This document shows positions 22,661 to 33,886 of a stretch of 64,000 nt of DNA, piece by piece. The DNA comes from Sambucus nigra (lineage: Eukaryota; Streptophyta; Magnoliopsida; Dipsacales; Adoxaceae). Both the position numbers and the translations under genes were made by a program. Below the pieces are notes generated by a model that saw only the letters and a list, made by a program, of their open reading frames with translations, did no database searches and was not told the origin of the DNA. How positions within the stretch are numbered: the stretch's first letter is position 1; each line of letters begins with the position of its first letter. The stretch lies in NCBI GenBank assembly GCA_949130495.1, contig OX422222.1, positions 273,038,109 through 273,102,108 of the forward strand, in the 5' to 3' direction.

Positions 22661-23875
22661 TGCTATCGGGGGTCACAAATTTATCATCATAATGTGCCCA
22701 TACATTTAGTTTATCTCTTCTTTCTCTCTCTCCTATTCAATCTCCCGCTCTCTCCTCACTCTCTCTTCAATGTCCCGCTCTCTCCTCACTCTTTCTTCCT
22801 TGGTAAGCCCTAAATGCTTTTCTAAATTTCCATTTTGGTAAGCCCTAAATATTTCTTACATAAAAAATGATTTTTTTAGTGTTTCTAAGACCTAGATACG
22901 ATTATATACTGATTTTGCTAATAGGGATACGTTTGGATTCAAACAGTTTAAACCACTGCTAAAAGGATACGTTTTTGAGTTTAGGATTTTATAAAATGAA
23001 TTTGTACAATCATTTTTTGAAACCTATGAATTCATTTATTAGAATCATATAGAAATCGATTTCTTAAAATCATGGAAATCAAATGATTATGTTCTTTGTT
23101 GCTTCTGCTCTTGGATAATGTTGTTGTATAATAAAAGGTACAAGAAGAGATTGAAAACTTAGATATATTTACTATGCATTTTAGTTTCAATTTTATAACA
23201 AATTCGAACTTTTGAGCTTTGATGAAATGTAGTTTGATATGTATTGGTATCTATCAATGGAGCTAGGTCATGTTTTAGACTCATTTTTCATCATGATTTG
23301 CTTATTTTTATGGATATTAAACCTAGTTATTTAAATCTTTAGATTGTTACGATGTAATATTGCCTATTTTCTTAACTTGAACACAATTTTCTCTTATTTG
23401 GATTGATGAGATTGTAATCCATACTTGTAAATTATGTGTAATGTACATTTATAAATAAAATATTTAGACACTAGATTTATTTTGAACAAAATTATACTCT
23501 CTTTGTCCCAAATTAAGATTCCATGTTTTTTATTTTACATAGATTAAGGACACTCTCAATCAACGGTCAAAATGTTGTTAACAATTTTGACCTGAGTGAT
23601 GTTTGGATAAATCCGGTTTTCAAAGTTGCAAATATATAGATTAAGGATACACTCAATCAACGAGGATATACATATATAGATATACCCCCGGGGGTAGGGG
23701 GTTGTGGTTCTGTAGAGTTTCAAAGTTTTTTTTGAATATTCTATACATCTTTATCACTGTGTGATAGCGCATACAGTTTTTGCTTCTTAGTTGTTACTGA
23801 TATATTTATTATAAATTTTAACTTTGTTCAGTGACTTTAACTTGATTATCTTATGTATTTTCGTTTCTTAAATAG
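22661..23875 (+). other. E2 interior upstream of the captured genes
   Basis: After the resumed subterminal repeat, 22700-22850 is rich in CTCTCTC and TCTCCTCACT words repeated nearly in tandem, with GGTAAGCCCTAAAT occurring twice (near 22801 and 22841). It resembles the 5' leader of a plant gene and could be a captured promoter/leader. From 22860 to 23875 the sequence is AT-rich and intron-like with no coding signal. Confidence 0.4.
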
Positions 23876-24529
23876 GATTGGTGGATCTGGTATGGGCCTC
23901 AAAAGCAAAGCCATGATATGATTATTCTCATTAGAGGAAAACCAATTTTTGAATTGGTGTTGTGTGGTTATAGTTCTTATTTTTGGTTAGGTCTAAACAT
24001 TGCTGATGTATGTTAATTTTGATTTCTTATAGATCCTTACTGGACCCATTAACGATCCCAAAAGATTCCTAAGTGGAATTATGATGGCTCGAGCACAGGT
24101 CAAGCTCCTGGGAAAGATAGTGAAGTGATCTTATAGTAAGTTGTTATATTTTTCCATTTTCACCAATAAAACCCAAAATTCTAGGTAATCTGCACTTATA
24201 TACATTCGGTTACGTTTCTTTTTTCTTTTTATTTAGATGAATTATGGGTAATTATTATTTTGTTATGATGATGTAATGAAACAGTCCTCAAGCAATTTTT
24301 AAAGTTCCATTCAGGAAGGGAAACAATATATTGGTGAGTTACTTGTTACTGTACATTGTTTTGCATTCAATTTTCATTTAGGTTATAGTTTTCTTCCATT
24401 ATTATGTTATAAACCATATGTTGAACTATATTATCTTTCTTAATTGGATTAGGTCATGTGTGGTGCTTACACTCCAGCTGGTGAGACAATCCCGACAAAC
24501 AACATGTGTAATGCATCCAATATTTTAAG
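23876..24529 (+). pseudogene. GS1-like: Captured cytosolic glutamine synthetase fragment, with introns
   Basis: Four exon pieces follow the order of plant glutamine synthetase. 23876 to about 23917 has IGGSGMGLKSKA. 24033-24135 has TGPINDP and, after a one-base frame shift, KWNYDGSSTGQAPGKDSEVI. 24285-24333 encodes PQAIFKVPFRKGNNIL. 24453-24529 encodes VMCGAYTPAGETIPTNN. Introns between the last three keep GT-AG ends and the correct phase: the Tyr codon before PQAIF is split exactly as in an intact gene. The intact enzyme (about 356 residues) makes glutamine from glutamate, ammonia and ATP; only about 85 residues around the substrate-binding N-terminal region are here. It lies inside CACTA E2 and is not functional. 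Confidence 0.93.
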
Positions 24530-25344
24530 GTAAAATCGTTCTTATATTGACTTGTGTGTTTTGAGATCGGTTCGACCACTGTGGAAACCGAGTAAAATTG
24601 GCCAATACTGAGTTGATTTGCCCTCTGGTTAGTTTGAAACGTGATATAGATATATATCACACCATTTCAAAAGGGGAGTTTGAGTTAATGACCAATAACC
24701 TCGATTATTCTTGTCCACAACTTGGTTTTTTCAAGATGGCTACAATATATAGATATTTTTTCTGTGCATCGTAAGAAAGATCTGGGCTAGTTTAGTAGAC
24801 GTGTGATGTATGTTATATATAGGATTGTTTGATGTAATTCCATTTTTCAACCTTCAAAATTTAATGATCATTTGACAATTTCCATTCTTCTGTCCTGAAA
24901 TCCTTATGATCATTTCGACTATTTCTAAGTGTTTATGAATGTACTCTTAAGGAAGTTGTTAAGGTTTATGTTAAAATTATTGGATAATTTATAAATTTTG
25001 TATTGGATTGAAGGTATTTTAGTAAAAGTCTATTGGGATAGCTTCCTTGAAACTGAGACCTTTTTGTGTGGTGAACTTAGATAGTAAAAGGACATGCTCA
25101 ACTCTCTGATTTCAAATATATCATCTGATAACATTTTTAAAAATCTCGAGGGCAAAATCTAGAATGTAGAAGGTATCAAATCTCCCAAACACATATTCAC
25201 ATACATTTAGTTTTACTTTAAGTTACTTGTCTCTCTTCATTACCATTACATGTCCTTAATTGTATCTGCCATTGCTCTATCTGATCATTATTTTCATTTA
25301 ATGTTGATATGCCTTAAGAGTTTTTGGACATGTTTGTTTTTTAG

Positions 25345-25418
25345 GTTGAGAAAGCTCACAATGATCATATTAACCATGTTGATTGGAATCCTCATAATTT
25401 TAATTTCATACTAACTAG
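25345..25418 (+). pseudogene. MSI4-like: Captured exon of an MSI4/FVE-like WD40 protein
   Basis: A 74-bp exon with AG before it and GT after it encodes VEKAHNDHINHVDWNPHNFN followed by FILTR. This closely matches one WD40 repeat of plant MSI4/FVE proteins (KVEKAH..DLHCVDWNPHD..LILTG). Those proteins are histone-binding WD40 subunits of chromatin complexes that act in flowering-time control. Only this exon is seen. It is on the same strand as the glutamine synthetase and kinase fragments in E2. Confidence 0.82.
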
Positions 25419-26587
25419 GTACATAATTTACGATTGCCTTTTTTTTATTTCTTTAAAAAAAAAAAGCTTAGCTACAATTTCTTTCACTTGTCGAAACTAC
25501 ACTGTTAAAGAATTATAACAGAATTGTAGATCTTTTTAATCTGGATCCCAATCCACCACCGTGACTTGATCATTAATATAAATAGGCAACTATAAAAGTT
25601 TTCTTTTGTGTTTTTGTTATCTTAAAATATAAATCATAGTAAGATCTACAGCTACCACAGTCCCATGATGTCTATACAACATTGATGTTAGTATATGCTA
25701 CTTGATGGTCCTCATTGTTTTCTTATCATATGCATAAGTGAGACTATGTCTTCACCCATTCAAAACTTTGTTTCTTCATTTTAAATCTCCACTTCCTATC
25801 ATGAATTTATTTCATTCACAAGGTATGCTAAAATTAGTTGGATTTCTGTTAACATAGCATATCTCTGTCCTACAATATGTAGCTTTCATAATTGTACAAG
25901 ATCTTTTAGTATTTGTCTTCACGAGAGATTCAATGCTATGAGAGACCATAAATTAAAAATTGATCGCTAGTATCTTACATTTCATTCTCTTAATTATATG
26001 CATTTATTTCATCAAAATTGACTCGAAATTAAAGTGACATATTGTCTTCGTATCAAATCTTACTATGACTTAGCTTTTGTTGATATATATATGAGTGTGT
26101 GTGTACTCATTAAGTTCGATTACTTGAATTAAATTACTTTTATCGATTTTGATTTTGATTTCGTCAGTATATGGTAGGCTAATTTATCCTATTCCTGATC
26201 ATTATACATGCATACAATTAGTGACTTTTATGAATCGATTTTATCGATTTTGATTTTGCTATATATACGAGTTAGCTTTTCATTTCGTTTGATGAATTAG
26301 TGACTATTTGTGGTTTCTACATATAATCTATGAGTTAGGGTCTGAAATGTTCTGTATCTGTTTCGTTATTGACTCTTTACTAGCGCATTTGTTTATTATC
26401 TGTATAAAACTCAGAAATCATGATCGTGCACGCACACACATATTTTCTCGATGAATTAACATATCATTTGAATTGATTTTGTTTTTATGTGTAATTTTTT
26501 TCTGTAGCTGAATCTTTTTATTTGTGTGTGTGCTTGATTTCCTCTTTTGTGTCTGTTTCATTACTGTTCTTTTCTTTTTTCTATAGA

Positions 26588-27006
26588 TCAGCAACATTAC
26601 AGTTGTTTTCTTTGTTCCATCTAGTCAGATCCTTCTTAAGCCTTTTAAGTTTAGAGGAGAAGAGAGAAAGAGGATTACCTGACATTGGTTTTGACCAAGA
26701 GTTGTCTATGATAGAGTTGATATCTAGTTTGAGACACCAGAAATTTAGGAATTTAAATTGCTTAGGGGCATCATCCAGCTGAGTTTTGATAGAGAATAAA
26801 AGAGGGGAATGGTCAGAGAAGGCCTTACAAAGGTGAGAAAGGGAGAAATTTAGAAAACTAGATAGCCAAGAGGGGGAGACTAAACCCCTATCCAATCTAG
26901 CCCAAACCTTCCCCTTATGCCTAAAATTATGCCAAGTAAAATTAGGCCCTGAGTAATCAACTTCCATAAGGCATGCATTGGAAATGAAATGGTTTAGGTC
27001 TTCCAT
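26588..27006 (-). pseudogene. LINE endonuclease-domain fragment inside E2
   Basis: The open minus-strand frame reads LMEVDYSGPNFTWHNFRHKG, RLDRGLVSPSW and SDHSPLLFSI, the C-terminal half of the endonuclease (EEP) domain of plant LINEs, then LKRLKKDLTRWNKE. The reverse transcriptase and 3' end that should follow are missing. LINE insertion normally truncates the 5' end, so a piece without its 3' end suggests capture by E2 rather than insertion. Sequence up to about 27430 may be more of the same LINE (5' side) but has no clear domain. Confidence 0.85.
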
Positions 27007-28057
27007 AAGGCACGCATTAAATTATCAATAGACTTAAATTTTGGTTTCTTGATCATCCAAGTCTTCATCTTGAATTTTGTAGATGAAGTCTTGTATACTG
27101 TTGGCCAAGTTTGGGCAGACATGTTTGGGGGTCAGGGCTTTTGAAAGGTTTAGGTCTGGATTAATGGTAGGACAGGTGGGGGTCTAGGTGATACCAAATA
27201 CATGCTCGAATTTTGGTAAAAAATGGCCTATGAAAAATAACACAAGCAGTTTCTTGAGAACATTACCATGGCTAGTATTGGTAAAGGGTTCCCAAATAAT
27301 ACCAAGGGCCCAGATTCTGAAGCAAGAGTAACCATGAGAAAATAAATGGTATCTGGAAAACCAAATCGAACAAGTAGAAAACCAAAATTGAAAGGGGAAA
27401 AACTTTAAAAAGTCAAGGGATTGCATCAGAGTATATATAAAAGCCTAAACTTGAATTTCCCCTAGCTACTATGGATGATGAAAAGTCCGTGGATGATGTT
27501 CACTAGAGCTCCAGAAGAGTTTGACTATCCTTAGTGCAAACTCTTGATATGAGTAGAATCAACCCTAATATGTCATCTTTGGCATCATCATATTCTATAA
27601 GGCTGCCCTTACTGCGTGCTTTGTTTGTACCTGACAAGCTATTTATTTTTATTATGCGCTTGATGTTGACAGTTCCTTATTGGAAGAAATTGAGAAAATT
27701 AAGTATTGATGCTTGTGTGGCACATGCATTTACATTGTTAGTTACATGTTTTTAGCATCAGAAATCCTGGCTTGTTTACATTGTTTTGGCATTAGAAAAT
27801 TTTCTTATTGTACCTGATCACATCTTATTTTACTGGATTGGTACAACTGCATTAGATAATAGTAGGACAGGTTAAGGTAGAGTTAGGGGAGTGTATATGG
27901 CTTTGGTCAGAGGGACTTTAAAGGGGGATAGATTTTTGGACTTTGTTTTTAGGGGATAGCTGTGGGATAGTATGAATGAAATTAGGAGTTTTAGCAGAAT
28001 TAATGACACGGGGGATAGAGAAAGTTTTGAGCATTGACCTGTCTGGCTGGCTTGCAG

Positions 28058-28693
28058 ACACTTGATCTTATTCGAGGTAAGAATTTCTTATTGCTCATGG
28101 ATTATGGTTTGGAAAGTCATTTCACTAACAATGATGGAACTGAGTTGGTGATGTTAGATTCCCATTGTTTGAAATATGAAGCTCGTGAGAGGCCAAATGC
28201 TAAGTCTCTTGTTACTTCTCTCACATCTCTTCAGAAAGAAGTAGAGGTATAAAAAATGAGAGAAATTACCGTTCGGTTGAGGCCAAATGCTAAGTCTCTT
28301 ATCACTCGCACTTGATTACCGCATTAGTCTTGTTTCACATTTCTAACTAAATTATTTAAGTGGAAGAGGAACTATTTATACTATTATTTTACTGTCTTTT
28401 CGTAGACAATATTTTAAGAAATCATTAAACTATTTGGAGCGTAAGGTATATGTAATCTTCACTTCATTTATTTCTTTTATATTTTAATAATGACTTAAAT
28501 TATGTGAGTGTCTCATTATCATAATCAGGTTCCATCATATGTTTTGTCAGGTATTCCACACAGAACTGAAAACTCGACCGAGACACTGTTGTTGACACCA
28601 CTGGGTGAAGCTTACTTGAGAACGGATCTCACTGCCATACATGAGATATTGGACCAGATTGGATACAAAGATGATGAGGGTATTGCCAATGAG
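28058..28693 (+). pseudogene. BSK-like: Captured brassinosteroid-signalling kinase (BSK) fragment, two exons
   Basis: Exon 28058-28246 encodes [40 protein letters not shown] and [20 protein letters not shown], which is the C-terminal end of the kinase domain of plant BSK proteins. Exon 28529-28693 encodes [34 protein letters not shown] and [10 protein letters not shown], the linker and start of the TPR region. Both exons are open, with AG/GT borders and matching phase across the intron. BSKs are membrane-attached receptor-like cytoplasmic kinases that relay brassinosteroid signals. N-lobe and most TPR sequence are absent, so this is a fragment within CACTA E2. Confidence 0.93.
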
Positions 28694-29347
28694 GTTTGTT
28701 GGTACTTGTCTTAAATAAGATGCTCTCTACTTTTTTTTTATTTCTTTTTGAGATTTTCTAACATGTTAATTAGGTAAGTAACTTGTGGAATAATGGTTCA
28801 AAGTTGACATTGTTTCCTTAGCCCAATCAATGTTTTTTATCTGTTCCTTACACTAGTTATATACATTTCATCTTTATTTATCTTTCTGAAATCATTTTTA
28901 TGAAAATGGTCATAAGCCTAAATTTTGAGCACTAGCCTAGTAATACTCCCACCGTGTATTGACATGTTACTGACATAGTCGTGACCTTTTTTTTCATATA
29001 CATGTCATCCTTTTTTTCATATACATGGTGGACGACCAGATCTTAAAGAGTAATAAAATTCTTCTCATCCCCATTCTTTTTTTCCTTTCATACTTCTAGT
29101 GTGTTTGAGAATTCAATATTGAGAATTTATCTTTATTAATGAGTTTCTTATTAAAATTGATTTTTTTTTCTTTTGTTCTTTGGTCTTAGACCATTGTATC
29201 TATATATGACTTGTATCTTGGGTATGAAATCTATAGGTGGGTTTGGTGAGAATTGACATCCAACTAATAAATTTGTTTTTGATTCATAATATATACATAC
29301 CAAATCTCACTAAACACATAAAATATATAAAAGTTATATAACATGAA

Positions 29348-29383
29348 TTATATAACATGAGCTATATAACTCATGTTATATAA
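29348..29383. repeat. Short perfect palindrome
   Basis: TTATATAACATGAG and CTCATGTTATATAA (14-bp arms) surround an 8-base spacer, within an AT-rich part of E2. Confidence 0.85.
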
Positions 29384-29593
29384 GAGTTATATAATTGTTT
29401 CATAGGCATAAGCAATATTTTTGTTCTAATGAATGCCACAAATTGAGGATTTTTTGTATTCATGATTGTTTTGTTGTACTAAGTCACTCATTCTTACTAC
29501 CATTTTACTTTTCCCCTTGCATGTATTATGAAAATAACATTGTGCCCCACCTTCTTTATTGTAACTAACATATTTACATTTTATTATTTGCAG

Positions 29594-29740
29594 GCATACA
29601 CATGGCACACCTGGCCTACATAGTATTCAAAGGCCTAAATCCAAGTGTTTACACTTCGTGGCAAGCAACACAAGCACAAGTCAATAGATACCGAGGACAC
29701 GTATTTAAAAAATTTGAGTCAATTAAACTTGCTTAGCAGG
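29594..29740 (+). pseudogene. Viroplasmin / RNase H1 N-terminal-like exon in E2
   Basis: After a splice-acceptor-like TTTGCAG, the frame from about 29610 reads AYIVFKGLNPSVYTSWQATQ and then AQVNRYRGHVFKKFESIK. This is the pattern of the small domain shared by RNase H1 N-termini and caulimovirus inclusion-body proteins (Y.VfkG..PgvY.sW.e...qV..f.g...kkF). A stop follows at 29734-29736 where QAYSKYTREAYSMF would continue. It could be a fourth captured host fragment or a native E2 gene piece. Confidence 0.7.
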
Positions 29741-30059
29741 CATACTCCAAGTACACGAGGGAGGCGTACTCCATGTTCATGACATTTCATGTCATCGAAG
29801 TGTTGTGTCATTTTTTTTAGTTTATTTTTTATTCTATGTTCATTTTTATACTCGGTGCCCAAGAAGGGGTTGCTTTATGTTAAATTAAGTGTAAACAAGT
29901 TTTATGTGTACCGGATATTTAGAATATCAAATATATAAATGAGATGTTACCAATTTTTTTAGACTTGTTACATGTTCATGATATTTATTCTACTTCCATC
30001 ATTTCATTATTTTGTGAAAATATAAAGATATTTATAATAGGTATTACCACATTTAACAA

Positions 30060-30421
30060 ATACAACTTTTGTAACTACTAATAGCAGTCACAAATTTGTC
30101 ATTACCGTCAATTTTGTAACCGCTAATGGTAGTTACAAATATAATATTCGTAACTGCTAACAACAGTTACAAATATAAGATTCGTAACTGCTGACAGCAG
30201 TTATAAATATTAAATTCGTAACTGCTGTCAGTGGTTACAACCAGCAGTTACAAATTGGGGTCACCAGCTATAACCCTCATAGGGGTTATAAAAATTTGTG
30301 ACTGCTGTTAGGAGTTACAATATTTCTTTTATCCCCCCCTAAATTATGACGGTAAATAGCAGTTATAAAGGTCATTTGTGACTGCTAACAACACTCACAA
30401 ATCACACAATTTGGTGTAGTG
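30060..30421. repeat. Right subterminal repeats of E2
   Basis: About eight copies of GTAACTGCTGACAGCAGTTA-type palindromes before the terminus TTTGGTGTAGTG. Confidence 0.8.
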
Positions 30422-30711
30422 AATACAAATATATATTCAAAATAATATGCATAATCATATAATCCAAATATAATTCAAATGTAACAACTTAAAACAATTA
30501 AATTTAAATAATGTCACAACATGTCTGGGGTAAGGTTAGCTCTGAGGAGGTGAGTAGGCCACACGATATACGAATTGACACACCCAGCAATATACATCAT
30601 GTCGTATTATTCATGCAACCACAAGGGGGAGTTCTCCTTCTCAGGTATCACATGCGTGATGAGCACCTTGGACTCAATGTCTTGAAGCAAACATCCATGA
30701 ACTGGCATACC

Positions 30712-32230
30712 CTAGATGGTATTCGGGTCCCTCAACCCCCACCCTATTCGTTGGCCATCAAATATGTCCAGTATAAACACGCTCGGACAATCAAGTGTCG
30801 ACATCGGTCGGTTGAAGGGACCCAAGTGGTGGAGTGGATCATCAAAGTCCGCACGTATCGGCGATGAAACAGTGAGGTCCACATCCTCGTCATCCTGCAC
30901 CTCCTCCTCCACCACCTTATCCTTCCCTTTCTCCTTACGATTTCCGCCCAACGAATGCTTCATGAATGAGAACACATCTTGGACCGTCGCCTCCAAACAG
31001 GACAGCTTCGGGTCATGCGAGTCCACCGTTTGAGCCAACCGGATGTCGCTCGTCTTCAATCCGATGATCCTAGATTTCGCCAACCATGAGCTCCACCCCC
31101 TTGTCCTCCCCTTGCGATCAGTGCCAAGCACTGGGCTTAGTGCGTCTGTGGACAAAGATGCCTTATCGGCATCAGACTGCGACTCATGCACTTCCTTAAG
31201 CTTTTTCTGAAACGAAAAAAGCACATGCTCAGTAAAATAAGTAAATAAAAAAATTATAACGTAATTAACGAAAACTAAACTGTCGGATTACTTACAATCG
31301 TGGTCGCGATGCTCGGGGACACCTCCTTATCCTTCCCCTTCGTTGTCCGAACAGCCACATAAGTATCGAGCCTATATGCCCTACCTCCAGGGCCACTCCC
31401 TGTCCCCTGAAATAAAATAAAGTAAAATTATTATCGACCCCGCAAAGTAAAATAATGCAGAATAATATATTTTTGTAGTTATAAAAAAAATTAAATCTTA
31501 CCATCATCTCCATCTCAGCGTCAGACGTCCGATCAGAGTAGTGCACGTCCGTCTTTTTGCCCGGTTTTCCCTCCCTGATTGGTCATATGCCAATTATCGC
31601 TCCCCGATCTCATTGTCAATGAACTTTTGTTATTGTGCCAATGAGATCATCTCCTTCGGCGGGACGGATTCACGCATTTGGATAACGAATTCTCGGGTCT
31701 TCCCAAAGTACCGGGTCCGCATATTTTTCTTCCACGTCTTGTGTTGCTCCCTCAACTGCTCCAAGACGGAATCGCTTGGCTTTGGATCCAGGCTGAATTG
31801 TTCCTGTCCAACAAATACAAAGTTAGTTGCGAATAAATATAAATATAAATATAAATATAAATATAAATATAAATATAAATATAAATATAAATATAAATAT
31901 AAATATAAATATAAATATAAATATAAAATGAAATCAAAATTCAAATTCAAATTCAAATTTAAATATTCATATAAATATAAATATAAATTCATTACCTCTA
32001 GTGCCACCCAAATAGCTAACTTTGGCACCTCCCTCCAACTAGTGTACCCCGGGCCGATGATCATCTTTACTAGCTCGAGGGATCTCGCTAATAGCCCCTT
32101 CTTGTTCTGGATGTCCATCCCAAATTTTCCATATTTGGGGAGCCTAGGGGTTGTGGAGCCCTCCTCGCCTCCGCTACCACCAAGCCCAGACAACATCATC
32201 ACAATCAGCATCATAATCCTCGCCTTAATA
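30712..32230 (-). pseudogene. TNPA-like gene of E1, copy A (Transposase_24/Ptta type)
   Basis: In transcription order, the exon from about 32214 has MLSGLGGSGGEEGSTTPRLP and GYTSWREVPKLAIWVAL. An intron (about 31996-31811) is filled with an ATAAAT repeat. The next exon, 31810 to about 31550, has FSLDPKPSDSVLEQLREQHK, TWKKNMRTRYFGKTREFV and, after frameshifts, the SGREN region. The exon near 31405-31300 has GPGGRAYRLDTYVAVRTTKG. The exon 31224-30712 has KLKEVHESQSDADKASLSTD, GWSSWLAKSRI and an acidic region. The order fits the second En/Spm protein of plants (TNPA/Ptta, Transposase_24), which binds subterminal repeats. At least two frame breaks near 31550-31630 make it a pseudogene. Confidence 0.75.
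31832..31926. repeat. (ATAAAT)n microsatellite in the TNPA-like intron
   Basis: About sixteen uninterrupted units; copy B has only about three at 34411-34430. Because the unit length is a multiple of three and lacks stops, the intron reads through as LYLYLY. Confidence 0.95.
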
Positions 32231-32592
32231 CCTGAAGGAGAGATTTGCTGTAAAAAATGTTGTTATCAGTACAAATCAAAATGAATTAGAAGAAGACATG
32301 CAAATCTGTACAATTACTACAAATCCAAATGATTTGTTATTGTTTAACACCTCAATTCTGAATTCCAAAACAACAGCATCTAGCTCATAATATGTACAAT
32401 CACTAAAAAGCGTATATTCATGGATTAGTATAAAAAAAACTTAGATTTATAGTATGTTTCATTTAATTACGTCTTATTTATATTCGATTTTCAAATTTTA
32501 AATTCAAATTCAAACTTAGATTTATAGTATGTCTCATTTAGTTTCATTTAATTTCTATTTCCTCCATCTCCTCTAAAGGGTGAGTGTTCCTA

Positions 32593-32882
32593 TCCCATTC
32601 AAGACTGCATATTTCTGTAATATACTTAACAGTTCATGCACATTGTTACGATTTGAGAAATATTCGGCATCATATCCCCAGAGTTCTCCAAGTACACGAC
32701 GTAGATTGGCAAGTGTGAGTATTATTTCAATTAATAAATTGAAATAACAGTCACACTTGTCAATCTAGTATATACCCAGAGAACATTAGGATACGACTGC
32801 ATAACTTCCTCCAAAAGTAATAACTTTAAGCCACTAAGAATATTATTATACAGAAATTATGCAGTCCCAAACTGTCCAAATG
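32593..32882. repeat. Large conserved foldback, E1 copy A
   Basis: Same structure as 21181-21463. The arms AGACTGCATATTTCTGTAAT and (complement) ATTTCTGTATAATAATATTC begin the stem; the inner end is TTATTTCAATTAATAAATTG. Pairing is kept despite changes in both arms relative to E3. Confidence 0.8.
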
Positions 32883-33430
32883 AGACAGTTCGAGAGATCT
32901 CATTACAGGGGTAATGACTCTCGAACGGGTATAATGGCTATTGAATGTGTACGCATAAGAACTAGAAGGCTAGTATCTATGTGCACTATATGCAATTTCA
33001 AATATGTTTCATTTAATTATCACACTATATATATATTGTTCGTTATACAAAGTAATTTTCAAAAAAAGTTGAAAAATCTCACCCCATATGGACAATAATT
33101 CAGTGGTCATGCCACTTTTAAAATTAAACAGCCCAACATCGATCCACTATAATCCAACCGCAATGGAAATAACAAATGTGTATCCCGTACTCCTTCTAAT
33201 TCATCTACTCAATTAATTCTTTTCATCAATTAAACTAACAATTAATGTATACAATTATTAATTTACAATGAGGGGCAATCATACTTGCATATGAAAGGGG
33301 CACTAATAATTAATTTACAAAAAAAATTAACAACCAATCAATATTAAATCAATAAATTCTTTTACAAGGGGTACTACAATATGAGGGGCAATATCTAATA
33401 GACTAATAAAAATTTAATTAAAAAACACAC

Positions 33431-33740
33431 ACACACACACATGCACATATACCCCTTATCCCCACCCCCTGCCCTACCCCCTCCCCCCTGCCATACCCCC
33501 TCCCCCCCCACCACCCCTCGCTGCCCCTACCCACCACACACAAACACACACATATATACACATGCACATATACACACACGCACATATACACACACAAATA
33601 CATACACACACATACCCCCTCCCCCAGCACTACTGCCTCCCCCACCCACCCCCCCCCCCCCACACCCCCCACCCCCCCCACACACACACACATGCACATT
33701 TACACACATATATACACACACACACATATAGATAAATGGG
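33431..33740. repeat. C-rich/CA-rich block, E1 copy A
   Basis: Runs of C interleaved with CACA/TATA repeats, the counterpart of 22100-22360. Open frames here are low-complexity artefacts. Confidence 0.85.
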
Positions 33741-33886
33741 GTATAATTAGAGAGAAAACGTACCAAAGTTGTAGAAAGAGAGAGATAGAGAAATAAAGGG
33801 AACAAATTTGGTGGGAAAAAAGAAGGGAGAGGGTTTTTTACTGATAGAATTATCACGGACGTGTCACGGTCATTGATCGTGACAAA

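Larger units (their letters stand above)
15877..30421 (+). mobile_element. CACTA transposon E2 carrying captured host-gene fragments
   Basis: The left terminus is CACTACACCTAAACACTA and the right terminus reads CACTACACCAAATTGTG on the minus strand. The target duplication is AAT (15874-15876 and 30422-30424). The empty site is confirmed by the homologous stretch of E3 (about 16730-16775), where the sequence runs through as AAAGATAATGCAAATATATA. It contains E3, so its own length is about 8.25 kb. The subterminal repeats differ from E1/E3: GTGACTGCTATTAGCAGTCAC-like palindromes. No transposase is recognisable. Between 23876 and 29740 lie pieces of unrelated host genes, all on the plus strand, so E2 is a gene-capturing non-autonomous element. 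Confidence 0.92.
31317..33886. repeat. E1 tandem duplication, unit A
   Basis: Starts ACACCTCCTTATCCTTCC and runs through the TNPA-like gene, the TNP2-deletion junction, the foldback, the C-rich block and part of the right subterminal repeats (GTGTCACGGTCATTGATCGT near 33860). It then restarts as unit B at 33887. Confidence 0.85.

Noticed and set aside
24454..24660. Minus-strand open frame over the glutamine synthetase exon
   Set aside because: It is antisense to the recognisable VMCGAYTPAGE exon and continues into intron sequence.
23876..28693. Intact glutamine synthetase or BSK kinase genes
   Set aside because: Only a few exons of each are present, with a frame shift in the first and missing catalytic parts, all inside one transposon.
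30511..31033. Plus-strand open frames over the TNPA-like exon
   Set aside because: They are antisense shadows of the minus-strand exon with clear family motifs.
31752..31980. Long LYLYLY/IYIYIY open frames on the minus strand
   Set aside because: They are read-through of an ATAAAT microsatellite lying in a TNPA-like intron, not a protein.
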